A stretch of 64,000 bases of DNA, from NCBI RefSeq assembly GCF_019645855.1, contig NZ_CP080999.1, positions 4,278,001 through 4,342,000 on the forward strand, written 5' to 3'. The position numbers were made by a program, and so were the translations under genes. This document shows positions 32,037 to 43,291 of the stretch, piece after piece (positions within the stretch are counted from its first letter, which is position 1; every line of letters begins with the position of its first letter). The notes under the pieces were generated by a model. The model was given only the letters and a program-made list of their open reading frames with translations. It was not told where the DNA came from and did no database searches. The stretch is from Mycobacterium malmoense (GTDB taxonomy: Bacteria > Actinomycetota > Actinomycetes > Mycobacteriales > Mycobacteriaceae).

Positions 32037-32597
32037 TCAGATTTCCAGGCTGGACAACTGCCCGATGATCTGAGCGGCCAGCGGGTTCAGCGTCGCCATT
32101 CCGTCGCGCACCGCGTAACGGGAACCAGCCAGGTTGACCACCAACGTGCTACCCGATACGCCGGCGAGACCGCGGGACAGTCCGGCGTCGATGATTCCGG
32201 CGGCCAACCCCGAGGCGCGGATGGCTTCCGCGATGCCCAGGATTTCCCGATCCAGAATGTCGCGGGTCGCCTCCGGGGTGACATCGCGCGGCGTGACGCC
32301 CGTCCCGCCGACCGAGACCACCAGGTCCACCCCGCCGATCACCGCGGTGTTCAGCGCGTTGCGGATCTCGACCTCGTCGGCCGCGACCGCCACCACACCG
32401 TCGACGACGAACCCCGCCTCGGTCAGCAGCTCGGTGACCAGCGGCCCACTGTGGTCCTCGTCCCCGTGAGCGGTGCGATCGTCGACCACCACGACCAGAG
32501 CCCGGCCGACCACCAACTCCGCACCAGTTTGCATGGGTGCCACCGTATATCCGAGTTCCGACAATCCCGCCACCGAGGGCTCATCGACTCTCATCAC
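32037..32597 (-). CDS. moaB2: MoaB/MogA-like molybdopterin-binding protein
   Basis: MPT-binding-fold protein that adenylylates molybdopterin or binds it, about 186 residues. Motifs: VVVVDDRTAHGDEDHSGPLV, LVVSVGGTGVTPRDVTPEAT (the GGTGxxxRD loop) and SRGLAGVSGSTLVVNLAGS. The GTG start at 32597 overlaps the pepD stop as GTGA; the ATG next to it (32594) is the alternative. It ends 1 base from the convergent mscL stop. Orthologue of Rv0984, in the mprA-mprB-pepD-moaB2 operon. Confidence 0.92.
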   Translation of the reverse strand: MMRVDEPSVAGLSELGYTVAPMQTGAELVVGRALVVVVDDRTAHGDEDHSGPLVTELLTEAGFVVDGVVAVAADEVEIRNALNTAVIGGVDLVVSVGGTGVTPRDVTPEATRDILDREILGIAEAIRASGLAAGIIDAGLSRGLAGVSGSTLVVNLAGSRYAVRDGMATLNPLAAQIIGQLSSLEI

Positions 32598-34003
32598 TGA
32601 TCCGCCTTGCCGAGGGTGACCTGCACGGTGCGGCTCCCGCCGGCGGGATCCTGGAAGGTCAGCGATACCTTGTCGCCGGGTGCTTTGGACCGCACGGCGG
32701 CAACCAATGCGTCGGCGCTGTTGATCGGCCGGTCGTCGACCTTGGTGACCACCACGCCCTTGGGCACTCCCGCGGCGGCGGCCGCGCCGCCCTGCACCAC
32801 GTCAACAACCTTGGCGCCCGGGGTGCTCTTGTCGCTGGTCACCTGCACGCCGAGCGAGGCGTGCGTCGCCTTGCCGGTACTGATCAATTCGTCGGCGATG
32901 CGCTTGGCCTGATCGACCGGGATCGCGAAGCCGAGGCCTATCGAGCCGCTCTGCGCGTCCTGGGAATCGGCGCCCAGGGTGGCGATCGCCGAGTTGACGC
33001 CCACCAGCTGGCCGTTCATGTTGACCAACGCGCCACCCGAGTTACCCGGGTTGATCGCGGCGTCGGTCTGAATCGCGTCCAAGACGGTGTTTTGGTTACC
33101 CGACTCTCCGGTCGTGGACACCGGCCGGTTCAGCGCGCTGATGATTCCGGTGGTCACCGTGCCCGACAGACCCAGCGGCGACCCGATCGCCACCACCGGC
33201 TGGCCGACCCGCAGGTCCGCCGAGGAGCCCAGCGAAATGGGCGTGAGCCCCGACACGCCCTGCACGCGAATCACGGCGATATCACTGGTCGGGTCGGCAC
33301 CGACGACCGTGAACGGTGCCGTGCGGCCGTCGGCAAAGGTCACCGTCGTTTTTGGAGGCGGGCCGGCGGGCCCAGGCGGGCCGCCGTTGCCCGGCTTGGC
33401 CGCGGCCGCGACGACGTGGTTGTTGGTCAGGATCAGCCCGTCGGCCGACAGGATGATGCCGGAGCCCTCTTCGGACTGGCGCCCCAGATCGGTCTCCAAC
33501 ATCACGACGCTGGGCACCACCTTGGAGGCGACCTGTTCGACGCTGCCCGGCGGCATGTTCGCCGCCGGGACACTGGGAGCGGCCCCCGCGATTGTCCCGT
33601 GGCCGTTGCCGCCCGCGGAGTGCGTGCCCAGCTCGACGGCCGTCGCCGCGGCGCCGCCGATACCGGCCGAGACCACCGCGATTGCCAGCGCGCCTACGGC
33701 CAACACGCCTGCGCGGGAACGTTTTTGGTGTACCGGCGCCGGCGGCATCGGCGGCAGCATCCCAGGGATTGGGCCCGGCCCGGTGCTCCCAGGCATCCGA
33801 CCCGGCCCGGCACCACCGAACGGCTCGTAGGGCCGGCGGTACTGGCCCGACTGCGACGGCTGCTGCGGCTGATAGCGCCAGTCGAACGGCTGGTTGTACG
33901 GTTGCTGCTGCCCCTGGGCATAGGCGGGGGGCACAGGCTGATTAGGCCCCGTACGGTATCCCGGCTGCTGCGGCGGTGGCGAATACCTCGGGTCATTCGT
34001 CAT
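32594..34003 (-). CDS. pepD: HtrA-like serine protease PepD
   Basis: Membrane-anchored trypsin-like protease with a PDZ domain, 469 residues. The first 90 residues are a Pro/Gln/Gly-rich cytoplasmic tail, followed by one membrane segment (about 98-122). The protease domain has the catalytic triad His196 (LTNNHVV), Asp241 (TSDIAVIRV) and Ser322 (INPGNSGGALVNM). The PDZ domain (about 375-465) contains ASLGVQVTSD and KGVVVTKVDDRPINSADAL. In M. tuberculosis PepD (Rv0983) degrades misfolded envelope proteins and is controlled by MprAB; the genes here have the same order. A 78-base gap to mprB upstream may hold its own promoter. Confidence 0.95.
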   Translation of the reverse strand: MTNDPRYSPPPQQPGYRTGPNQPVPPAYAQGQQQPYNQPFDWRYQPQQPSQSGQYRRPYEPFGGAGPGRMPGSTGPGPIPGMLPPMPPAPVHQKRSRAGVLAVGALAIAVVSAGIGGAAATAVELGTHSAGGNGHGTIAGAAPSVPAANMPPGSVEQVASKVVPSVVMLETDLGRQSEEGSGIILSADGLILTNNHVVAAAAKPGNGGPPGPAGPPPKTTVTFADGRTAPFTVVGADPTSDIAVIRVQGVSGLTPISLGSSADLRVGQPVVAIGSPLGLSGTVTTGIISALNRPVSTTGESGNQNTVLDAIQTDAAINPGNSGGALVNMNGQLVGVNSAIATLGADSQDAQSGSIGLGFAIPVDQAKRIADELISTGKATHASLGVQVTSDKSTPGAKVVDVVQGGAAAAAGVPKGVVVTKVDDRPINSADALVAAVRSKAPGDKVSLTFQDPAGGSRTVQVTLGKADQ

Positions 34004-34081
34004 GTCGCTACGTCGCTCTTCCTCTATTAGCTCGCCCGATGTCGGCTCTGACTTGGCTCGATTCCAACAGTAACTGCAGAA

Positions 34082-35638
34082 CTACCTTGCCCGCGCGGAC
34101 TGAGAGTCCACTGAGATAACGTTCGCCGATTCCCGAGAGTTCGCCTCGTTGCCAACCGCGGGTACGACGGGGCCGGTGTTGGCTTCCTCCTCGAAGGCTT
34201 CGGCGTCGGCAGCGGGCATCGGATACGCCGAAACCGGCATGGGCCGGCCGGGAAGCAGCAGGTAAATGGAGGTTCCCGGGGGCTGCCCCCCCGGGACGGT
34301 GTCCTCGACGCGAAGCAACCCGCCGTGGTTGAGCACCACCTTTTTGACGATCGCGAGTCCAAGTCCCGAACCCGGCAGCGCCCGGGCCGTCGTCGATCGG
34401 TAGAACCGCTCGAACACCAGGCGGCGCTCGTGCGGCGGAATGCCCGGGCCATAGTCGGAGACCACCAGCTCGGCATGCGACGGGTCGAGTTGCCTCATCC
34501 TGATCCCAACCCGCCCGCCCGGCGGGCTCCACTTGGCGGCGTTGTCCATGAGGTTGAGCACCGCGCGCGACAGCCCGGCGGCGTCGCCGTAGACCTGCCA
34601 TCCAATCACCTCGACATCGAAGTGAATGTCGTTGCGCCGCCGCCTAACTCGCTCCAGGCTGCGATCAACCACCTCGGACATCTCGACCGGCTCGTGCACC
34701 ACCTGTCCGGCGTCGTCGCGAGTGAGGTCCACCAAATCGCCTACCAGAGTGGACAATTCCTCGATCTGCGCGAGCACGTCGGCGCGCAGGTCGACCATTT
34801 CCTGCTCGGGCAGCCGCGGCGCTCCCGGTTCCATCGAGGCCATCAGCAGTTCGACGTTGGTGCGCAGCGACGTCAGCGGGGTGCGCAATTCATGCCCGGC
34901 ATCGGTGACCAACCGCGCCTGCCGCTCGCGCGACTCGGCCAGCGCGCGCAGCATCAAGTTGAAAGCCTCGGTGAGCCTGGCCAATTCGTCGCTGCCGAAA
35001 ACCGGGATGGGCCGCAGGTCGTCGGTGCGCGCCACCCGCTCGGCCGCCTCGGTCAGCCGGGCCACCGGACGCAACCCCGCCCGGGTCACCATGCCACCGG
35101 CCACCGCGGCGACCGCGACGCCGACGCCGCCGACGATCAGCAGCACCCAGCGCAGCTTGGTCATGACGGCTTCGGTCGGCTTCAGGCTCTTGGAGATCAG
35201 CAGTGAGCTGCCGTTGGGTAGGTGGATGGCAAGGATTCGCTGATCGGACGCGGTGCGCCGCGACATGAACAGCTCGCCGCGGATCACGGCCTTCTCCGGC
35301 GCACCGACCGGCAGGATCTGACCGGGCTGGTTGGCCGTGTAGACCGAGTGGCCGGGGTTCACCAGCATCGCGTTGACGTCCGAATAGGCGGTGCCCTCGA
35401 TGGCCTTTCCCGGGTCGGCGGCCAGCGAACCGCTGGCGATCAGCAGCTGCGCCCGGCTCTGCAGTTGGTCGTCGATATCGCTGTACAGCGCGGCCGAAAT
35501 CACCGCGTAGACCGCGAAGGCCATCAGCACGACGACCATCGCCACCATCGACATTGCCAGCAGCATTACCCGCCATCGCAGGGACAACGAGCTGGTGGCT
35601 CCCAGCGGTGCGCGCCGGCGCCGATGGAACCGGATCAT
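34082..35638 (-). CDS. mprB: Sensor histidine kinase MprB
   Basis: Envelope-stress histidine kinase, 518 residues. TM1 about residues 24-52, extracytoplasmic sensor about 53-162, TM2 about 163-184, HAMP about 185-237, then the HisKA domain with VTDAGHELRTPLTSL, phospho-acceptor His249, matching M. tuberculosis MprB numbering. The ATPase domain has N-box LNLMDNAAKWSPP, G1 VSDYGPGIPP, F-box FERFYRS and G2 GSGLGLAIVKK. The ATG overlaps the mprA stop by one base (TGATG), so the pair is co-translated. In M. tuberculosis it partners MprA and is held by DnaK. Confidence 0.95.
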   Translation of the reverse strand: MIRFHRRRRAPLGATSSLSLRWRVMLLAMSMVAMVVVLMAFAVYAVISAALYSDIDDQLQSRAQLLIASGSLAADPGKAIEGTAYSDVNAMLVNPGHSVYTANQPGQILPVGAPEKAVIRGELFMSRRTASDQRILAIHLPNGSSLLISKSLKPTEAVMTKLRWVLLIVGGVGVAVAAVAGGMVTRAGLRPVARLTEAAERVARTDDLRPIPVFGSDELARLTEAFNLMLRALAESRERQARLVTDAGHELRTPLTSLRTNVELLMASMEPGAPRLPEQEMVDLRADVLAQIEELSTLVGDLVDLTRDDAGQVVHEPVEMSEVVDRSLERVRRRRNDIHFDVEVIGWQVYGDAAGLSRAVLNLMDNAAKWSPPGGRVGIRMRQLDPSHAELVVSDYGPGIPPHERRLVFERFYRSTTARALPGSGLGLAIVKKVVLNHGGLLRVEDTVPGGQPPGTSIYLLLPGRPMPVSAYPMPAADAEAFEEEANTGPVVPAVGNEANSRESANVISVDSQSARAR

Positions 35639-36330
35639 CAGGGCGGTGTCTCCCGAAGGACGTAACCGACCCCGCGCACCGTGTGGATCAGTCGCGGCTC
35701 ACCGTCGGCTTCGGTTTTGCGGCGCAGGTACCCCACGTAGACCTCCAGCGCATTGCCCGAGGTGGGAAAGTCGAATCCCCACACCTCCTCGAGGATGCGG
35801 CTGCGGGTGAGCACCCGGCGCGGATTGGCGATCAACATTTCCAGCAACGCGAATTCGGTGCGGGTCAGGCTGATCCGGCGTTGCCCGCGGGTGACCTCGC
35901 GGGTTACCGGGTCCAGGGTCAGGTCCAAGAACTTCATGGCCACCGACTCGGCGGCATCGTCGATCTTGGTGCGGCGCAGCAGCGCCCGCATCCGCGCCAG
36001 GAGCTCTTCGAGGGCGAATGGCTTCGGCAGGTAATCGTCGGCGCCCGCGTCGAGCCCGGCGACTCGCTCGGAAACCGAATCGCGGGCGGTAAGCACCAGG
36101 ATCGGCAGGTCGTCGCCCGTGCTGCGGAGCTGACGACACACCTCGAGACCGTCCAGACGCGGCATCATCACGTCCAGGACGAGCGCGTCGGGCCGGTCGC
36201 TGGCAATCATTTCGAGGGCCTCGATGCCGTCGTGAGCCAACTCGACCGAGTAGCCGTTGAAGGAAAGCGACCTGCGCAGCGATTCGCGCACCGCGCGATC
36301 GTCGTCGACGACAAGTATGCGCACGGCCAC
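35638..36330 (-). CDS. mprA: OmpR-family response regulator MprA
   Basis: Response regulator of 230 residues. The receiver domain has acidic pocket VVDDD near residues 8-12, phospho-acceptor Asp53 (ALVLDVMMPRLDG), Thr in LVLTARDS and Lys in DDYLPKPF. The C-terminal winged helix has LTRTEFALLEMLIANPRRVL and the recognition helix region LEVYVGYLRRKTE. It activates stress genes including sigma factors and pepD in M. tuberculosis and autoregulates. A direct-repeat site resembling the MprA box lies 16 bases upstream of the start. Confidence 0.95.
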   Translation of the reverse strand: MAVRILVVDDDRAVRESLRRSLSFNGYSVELAHDGIEALEMIASDRPDALVLDVMMPRLDGLEVCRQLRSTGDDLPILVLTARDSVSERVAGLDAGADDYLPKPFALEELLARMRALLRRTKIDDAAESVAMKFLDLTLDPVTREVTRGQRRISLTRTEFALLEMLIANPRRVLTRSRILEEVWGFDFPTSGNALEVYVGYLRRKTEADGEPRLIHTVRGVGYVLRETPP

Positions 36331-36345
36331 TAGTTTCGTCCTAGC

Positions 36346-36365
36346 GCCTGAGAGCGGCCTGAGAG
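36346..36365 (-). promoter_or_regulatory. MprA-box-like direct repeat upstream of mprA
   Basis: Read on the minus strand: CTCTCAGGC - CG - CTCTCAGGC, a perfect 9-bp direct repeat with a 2-base spacer, ending 16 bases before the mprA ATG. The published M. tuberculosis MprA recognition motif is two loosely conserved 8-bp direct repeats with a short spacer, so this is the probable autoregulatory operator. The location is close to the start codon, and the promoter itself was not identified. Confidence 0.75.
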
Positions 36366-36435
36366 GCGCGCCGGGGTATTCGCGGCCGAATTATGCGGCC
36401 GCGCCGTGACGGCCACCCCGATGCGGCGATCGAGA

Positions 36436-36609
36436 TTAGCGGCGGTCGAGGTCGATGAGACCAAGGCGGGCCGCCTTGAGCAGCCGGCGGGGCACCTTGT
36501 GCTTCTGGCCTGCCACCGTCACACCGACGAGCTCGGTCTTCGTGGCCTTCCACTGCGCGCGACGGCTCCGGGTATTCGCGCGCGACATCCTGCGCTTGGG
36601 TACGGCCAT
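36436..36609 (-). CDS. rpmF: 50S ribosomal protein L32
   Basis: 57-residue L32: MAVPKRRMSRANTRSRRAQW followed by KVPRRLLKAARLGLIDLDRR at the end. There is no zinc-binding CxxC pair, so this is the zinc-independent (C-minus) form; a C-plus copy would have to lie elsewhere. ATG at 36609. Diverges from the AtuA-like gene through about 230 bases that probably hold both promoters. Confidence 0.95.
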   Translation of the reverse strand: MAVPKRRMSRANTRSRRAQWKATKTELVGVTVAGQKHKVPRRLLKAARLGLIDLDRR

Positions 36610-36841
36610 GGTCGGGCCTAACTCCTCATCGGGGCTTCGGGTCGGGGCTTGTCGCGCGGCATGGCCGGTCGGGCCGAACGTGCGACGATTGGATATCAGG
36701 ATAGTCGGTGGCCCGCCGGTCACCAAAACGGACACTCCCCGCCGACCAGGCATCCTTGACGTGACACCGGCGGTACCCGTTAACCTACCGGGTGGTTGGT
36801 TGGTTCGCGCTCGCCGGCAATTCCACGAATGGAGGACGCGC

Positions 36842-38550
<1,709 letters not shown>

Positions 38551-38554
<4 letters not shown>

Positions 38555-39699
38555 ATCTTTGGACCACTCCCGAGCGCGAGCAACTGCGAAAGACGGTGCG
38601 CTCCTTCACCGAACGCGAGATCCTGCCGCATATCGACGAGTGGGAGCGCACCGGAGACCTGCCGCGCGAGTTGCACCGGCGCGCGGGAGCGGCCGGGCTG
38701 TTGGGCGCGGGGTTTCCCGAAGCGGTCGGCGGGGGCGGCGGGGACGGCGCCGACTCGGTGATCATCTGCGAAGAGATGCATCAGGCCGGCGCACCGGGCG
38801 GGGTCTTCGCGTCGTTGTTCACGTGCGGCATCGCGGTGCCGCACATGATCGCCTCGGGCGACGCGCGGCTGATCGACACGTTCGTGCGGCCGACGCTGGC
38901 CGGCGAGAAGATCGGCGCGCTCGCCATCACCGAGCCCGGCGGCGGTTCCGACGTCGGGCACCTGCGCACCACCGCGGTGTTGGACGGCAATCACTATGTG
39001 GTCAACGGCGCCAAGACCTACATCACCTCGGGAGTGCGCGCCGACTACGTGGTCACGGCGGTGCGCACGGGCGGCCCTGGCGCCGCGGGGGTTTCGCTGC
39101 TGGTGGTCGAGAAGGGTGCACCGGGCTTTGAGGTCAGCCGCAAGCTGGACAAGATGGGCTGGCGGTCCTCCGACACCGCCGAGCTCTCCTTCACCGAGGC
39201 GCGGGTGCCGGCTGTCAACCTCGTCGGCGCCGAGAACAGCGGGTTCGCCCAGATCGCCGCGGCTTTCGTCGCCGAGCGGATCGGCCTTGCCGCGCAGGCG
39301 TATTCGAGCGCGCAGCGGTGCCTGGACCTGAGCGTTCAGTGGTGCCGCGACCGGGAGACGTTCGGTCGCCCGTTGATATCCCGGCAGTCGGTGCAGAACA
39401 CCCTGGCCGAGATGGCCCGCCGCATTGACGTCGCGCGGGTGTATGCGCGCAGCGTGGTGGAGCGCCAACTGGCCGGGGAGACGAACCTGATCGCGGCGGT
39501 GTGCTTCGCCAAGAACACCGCCGTCGAGGCCGGGGAATGGGTTGCCAACCAAGCCGTCCAGTTATTTGGGGGGATGGGCTATATGGCCGAATCCGAAGTC
39601 GAACGCCAATATCGAGACATGCGGATCCTGGGCATCGGCGGCGGGACCACCGAAATCCTGACCGCGCTGGCCGCCAAGACCCTTGGGTATCAATCATGA
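38551..39699 (+). CDS. fadE13: Acyl-CoA dehydrogenase FadE13
   Basis: FAD-dependent acyl-CoA dehydrogenase of 382 residues, introducing a 2,3-double bond into an acyl-CoA. Landmarks: the all-alpha N-terminal domain, KIGALAITEPGGGSDVGHLR (FAD/substrate loop), VNGAKTYITSGVRADY, QLFGGMGYMAESEVERQYRD with the catalytic-base region of this subfamily (GGMGYMxExxxER) and MRILGIGGGTTEIL at the C-terminus. Related enzymes include isovaleryl- and citronellyl-CoA dehydrogenases. Both ends overlap neighbours as ATGA. Named fadE13 because it is next to the Rv0976c orthologue, as Rv0975c is. Confidence 0.9.
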
Positions 39700-41291
39700 C
39701 CGTGCTGCAGTCCGCCCTCGACCCGAACTCCGCCGCCTACACCGACGCGGCGTCGACGGCGGCCACCAGGCTCGAAGAGATCGACGCCGAACTCGCCAAA
39801 GCGCTTGCGGGTGGGGGCCCGAAGTATGTCGAGCGCCACCATGCGCGGGGCAAGCTGACGCCCCGGGAGCGCATCGAGCTGCTCGTCGACCCGGATTCTC
39901 CGTTCCTGGAGCTGAGTCCGCTCGCGGCCTATGGCAGCGCCTTCCAGATCGGCGCCAGCCTGGTGACCGGCATCGGCGCGGTCTCGGGTGTGGAATGCAT
40001 GATCGTCGCCAACGATCCCACCGTCAAAGGCGGCACCAGCAACCCGTGGACACTGCGAAAGATCCTGCGGGCCAACCAGATCGCGTTTCAGAACCGGCTC
40101 CCGGTCATTTCCCTGGTGGAATCCGGCGGGGCGGACCTGCCCACCCAGAAGGAGATCTTCATTCCCGGCGGGCAGATGTTCCGCGACCTGACCCGCCTGT
40201 CAGCGGCCGGAATCCCTACCATCGCCCTGGTTTTCGGCAACTCCACCGCGGGCGGGGCCTATGTTCCCGGGATGTCGGACCACGTGGTGATGATCAAGGA
40301 ACGCTCGAAGGTGTTCCTGGCCGGTCCCCCGCTGGTGAAGATGGCCACCGGCGAGGAATCCGACGACGAATCCCTGGGTGGCGCCGAAATGCATGCCCGC
40401 ACCTCGGGTTTGGCCGACTACTTCGCGCTCGACGAGCTCGACGCGATCCGGATCGGACGCCGCATCGTCGCCCGGCTGAACTGGGTCAAGCGGGGGCCCT
40501 CCCCGGGGCCTGTGACCGAGCCGCTGCTCGATGCCGAGGAGCTGATCGGCATCGTGCCCGCGGATCTGCGGATCCCGTTCGACCCGCGGGAGGTGATCGC
40601 CCGCATCGTCGACGGCTCCGACTTCGATGAGTTCAAAGCCTTGTACGGATCGTCGCTGGTGACCGGCTGGGCCCGGTTGCATGGCTACCCGCTCGGCATC
40701 CTGGCCAACGCGCGCGGCGTGCTGTTCAGCGAGGAGTCGCAGAAGGCCGCGCAGTTCATCCAACTGGCCAACCGCTCCGACACGCCACTGTTGTTCCTGC
40801 ACAACACCACCGGATACATGGTGGGCAAGGACTACGAAGAAGGCGGCATGATCAAGCACGGGGCGATGATGATCAACGCCGTGTCCAACTCGACCGTCCC
40901 GCACATCTCGCTGCTGATCGGCGCGTCGTATGGCGCGGGCCACTACGGCATGTGCGGGCGCGCCTACGACCCCCGATTCCTGTTCGCCTGGCCCAGCGCC
41001 AAATCCGCGGTGATGGGCGGCGCCCAGCTGGCGGGCGTGCTCTCGATCGTGGCCCGCGCGGCCGCCGAAGCCCGCGGGCAGCAGGTCGACGAGGAGGCCG
41101 ACGCCGCGATGCGAGCCGCCGTCGAGGGCCAGATCGAGGCCGAGTCGCTGCCGCTGGTGTTGTCCGGGATGCTCTACGACGACGGGGTGATCGACCCGCG
41201 CGACACCCGAACCGTGCTGGGAATGTGTTTGTCCGCCATCGCCAATGGCCCGATCAAGGGGACGTCGAACTTCGGCGTCTTCCGGATGTGA
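39696..41291 (+). CDS. accD2: Acyl-CoA carboxylase beta (carboxyltransferase) subunit AccD2
   Basis: Carboxyltransferase subunit of 531 residues that moves CO2 from carboxybiotin to an acyl-CoA; it works with AccA2 encoded next. N-terminal carboxyltransferase lobe: KYVERHHARGKLTPRERIEL, VKGGTSNPWTLRKILRANQI, VFGNSTAGGAYVPGMSDHVV and KVFLAGPPLVKMATGEESDD. C-terminal lobe: FLHNTTGYMVGKDYEEGGMI and LIGASYGAGHYGMCGRAYDP. The methylcrotonyl/geranyl-CoA carboxylase subgroup is likely rather than acetyl- or propionyl-CoA carboxylase. Starts by ATGA overlap. Orthologue of Rv0974c. Confidence 0.9.
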   Translation: MTVLQSALDPNSAAYTDAASTAATRLEEIDAELAKALAGGGPKYVERHHARGKLTPRERIELLVDPDSPFLELSPLAAYGSAFQIGASLVTGIGAVSGVECMIVANDPTVKGGTSNPWTLRKILRANQIAFQNRLPVISLVESGGADLPTQKEIFIPGGQMFRDLTRLSAAGIPTIALVFGNSTAGGAYVPGMSDHVVMIKERSKVFLAGPPLVKMATGEESDDESLGGAEMHARTSGLADYFALDELDAIRIGRRIVARLNWVKRGPSPGPVTEPLLDAEELIGIVPADLRIPFDPREVIARIVDGSDFDEFKALYGSSLVTGWARLHGYPLGILANARGVLFSEESQKAAQFIQLANRSDTPLLFLHNTTGYMVGKDYEEGGMIKHGAMMINAVSNSTVPHISLLIGASYGAGHYGMCGRAYDPRFLFAWPSAKSAVMGGAQLAGVLSIVARAAAEARGQQVDEEADAAMRAAVEGQIEAESLPLVLSGMLYDDGVIDPRDTRTVLGMCLSAIANGPIKGTSNFGVFRM

Positions 41292-43291
41292 TGCTGATGT
41301 CGATCACTCGAGTGCTGGTGGCGAACCGGGGCGAGATCGCCCGCCGGGTGTTTGCGACCTGCCGGCGGCTGGGCCTGGGCACCGTCGCCGTCTACACCGA
41401 CCCGGACGCCGGGGCGGCGCACGTCGCTGAGGCCGACGCGCGCGTGCGGCTGCCGAATACCTCTGGCTATCTGAATGCCGAGGCGATCATCGCGGCGGCC
41501 CGCGCCGCCGGCGCCGACGCGGTGCACCCCGGCTACGGATTCCTTTCGGAGAACGCCACCTTCGCGGCCGCCGTCCACGAGGCGGGCCTGACCTGGGTCG
41601 GCCCACCGGTGGACGCGGTGCGGGCGATGGGCTCCAAGATCGAGTCCAAGAAGCTCATGGCCGCGGCCGGAGTGCCGGTGCTCGACGAACTCGACCCCGA
41701 CACGGTCACCGCGGCGCAGCTGCCGGTGCTGGTCAAGGCGTCCGCGGGCGGCGGTGGCCGCGGCATGCGGGTGGTGCGCGAATTGTCCGCGCTGCCGGCC
41801 GAAGTCGAGGCCGCACGGCGCGAGGCACAGTCAGCCTTCGGCGACCCGACCGTGTTCTGCGAGCGCTACCTACCCACCGGACACCATGTCGAGGTCCAGG
41901 TCCTCACCGATACCCACGGCACGGTGTGGGCCGTTGGGGAACGGGAATGCTCGATTCAGCGCCGCCACCAGAAGATCATCGAGGAGGCCCCCTCGCCGCT
42001 GGTCGAGCGCACACCGGGCATGCGCGCCAAGCTGTTCGACGCGGCCCGGCTGGCCGCCGCGGCAATCGGCTACACCGGGGCCGGGACGGTGGAGTTCCTC
42101 GCCGATGGTGACGGCGAATTCTACTTCCTGGAGATGAACACCCGGCTGCAGGTCGAGCACCCGGTCACCGAGGAGACCACCGGCCTCGACCTCGTCGAGC
42201 TGCAGCTCGCCATCGCCGACGGCGGCCGGCTCGATGCCGAACCGCCCGCCACGCGGGGGCGTTCGATCGAGGCCCGGCTCTACGCCGAAGATCCCGCGCA
42301 CGGCTGGCAACCGCAGGCCGGCGCGGTGCACACGTTCGAAGTGCCGGCGGCTCGGGCGCAGTTCCGCACGCTGGGACACCGCACCGGGATCCGGCTGGAC
42401 TCCGGCATTATTGACGGCTCCACGGTATCCATCCACTACGACCCGATGTTGGCCAAGGTCATCTCGTACGCCCCCACGCGCCGGCAATCGGCGCTGGTGC
42501 TCGCCGACGCGCTGGCCCGCGCCCGCCTGCACGGGATGCGCACCAACCGCGAGCTGCTCGTGAACGTGCTGCGGCATCCGGCGTTTCTTGACGGGGCCAC
42601 GGACACCGCGTTTTTCGACACCCACGACCTGGCGCGGCTGTCCGCGCCGCTGACCGACGCCACCACGGTCCGCTTATCGGCGATCGCCGCCGCGCTCGCG
42701 GACGCCGCGCACAACCGCTCAACAGCCGGGGTGTTCGGCTCGATCCCCAGTGGCTGGCGCAACCTGCCGTCCGGCTATCAAGTCAAGAGCTACCGTGACG
42801 ACGAGGACAACGAACTCCGGATCGAATATCGATTCACCAGAAACGGATTGGTGCTTCCAGGCGACGAGTCGGTGCGGCTGGTCTCGGGCACGGCGAGCGA
42901 GGTGGTGCTGGCCGACGGCGACGGGGTGGCCTACAGTTTCGCGGTTGCCCGCTACGGCCAGGACATCTATGTCGATTCGGCGCGCGGGCCCGTTCACCTG
43001 GTCGCGCTGCCGCGGTTCCCGGAGCCGGGCTCGACCCTCGAAAAGGGTTCATTGGTTGCGCCCATGCCCGGCAACGTCATCCGGCTTGGCGCTGCGATCG
43101 GCGAGACCGTCACCGCCGGCCAGCCGCTGATCTGGCTGGAGGCGATGAAGATGGAACACACCATCACCGCGCCGTCCGACGGCGTGCTCACCCAGCTCAA
43201 CGTCGACACCGGTCAGCAAGTCGAAGTGGGCGCCGTCCTCGCGAGAGTGGAAGCGCCTCAAAATGCTCGAGCAAAAGGAGATCCACAGTGA
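41291..43291 (+). CDS. accA2: Biotin carboxylase/BCCP alpha subunit AccA2
   Basis: Biotin-dependent alpha chain of 666 residues. Biotin carboxylase domain at about 4-450: VLVANRGEIARRVFATCRRL, GYGFLSENATFAAAV, the ATP-grasp glycine loop VKASAGGGGRGMRVV, and FLEMNTRLQVEHPVTEETTG. The C-terminal biotinyl domain (about 595-660) has WLEAMKMEHTITAPSDG, with the biotinylated lysine in the centre. Starts at the ATG at 41291 overlapping the accD2 stop; an ATG at 41297 is equally possible. Its GTGA end overlaps the next start. Orthologue of Rv0973c. Confidence 0.92.
   Translation: MLMSITRVLVANRGEIARRVFATCRRLGLGTVAVYTDPDAGAAHVAEADARVRLPNTSGYLNAEAIIAAARAAGADAVHPGYGFLSENATFAAAVHEAGLTWVGPPVDAVRAMGSKIESKKLMAAAGVPVLDELDPDTVTAAQLPVLVKASAGGGGRGMRVVRELSALPAEVEAARREAQSAFGDPTVFCERYLPTGHHVEVQVLTDTHGTVWAVGERECSIQRRHQKIIEEAPSPLVERTPGMRAKLFDAARLAAAAIGYTGAGTVEFLADGDGEFYFLEMNTRLQVEHPVTEETTGLDLVELQLAIADGGRLDAEPPATRGRSIEARLYAEDPAHGWQPQAGAVHTFEVPAARAQFRTLGHRTGIRLDSGIIDGSTVSIHYDPMLAKVISYAPTRRQSALVLADALARARLHGMRTNRELLVNVLRHPAFLDGATDTAFFDTHDLARLSAPLTDATTVRLSAIAAALADAAHNRSTAGVFGSIPSGWRNLPSGYQVKSYRDDEDNELRIEYRFTRNGLVLPGDESVRLVSGTASEVVLADGDGVAYSFAVARYGQDIYVDSARGPVHLVALPRFPEPGSTLEKGSLVAPMPGNVIRLGAAIGETVTAGQPLIWLEAMKMEHTITAPSDGVLTQLNVDTGQQVEVGAVLARVEAPQNARAKGDPQ

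Noticed and set aside
32537..34030. 497-codon plus-strand open frame opposite pepD
   Set aside because: Arg/His/Ala-rich translation with no recognisable domain, lying on the complement of a complete HtrA-like protease.
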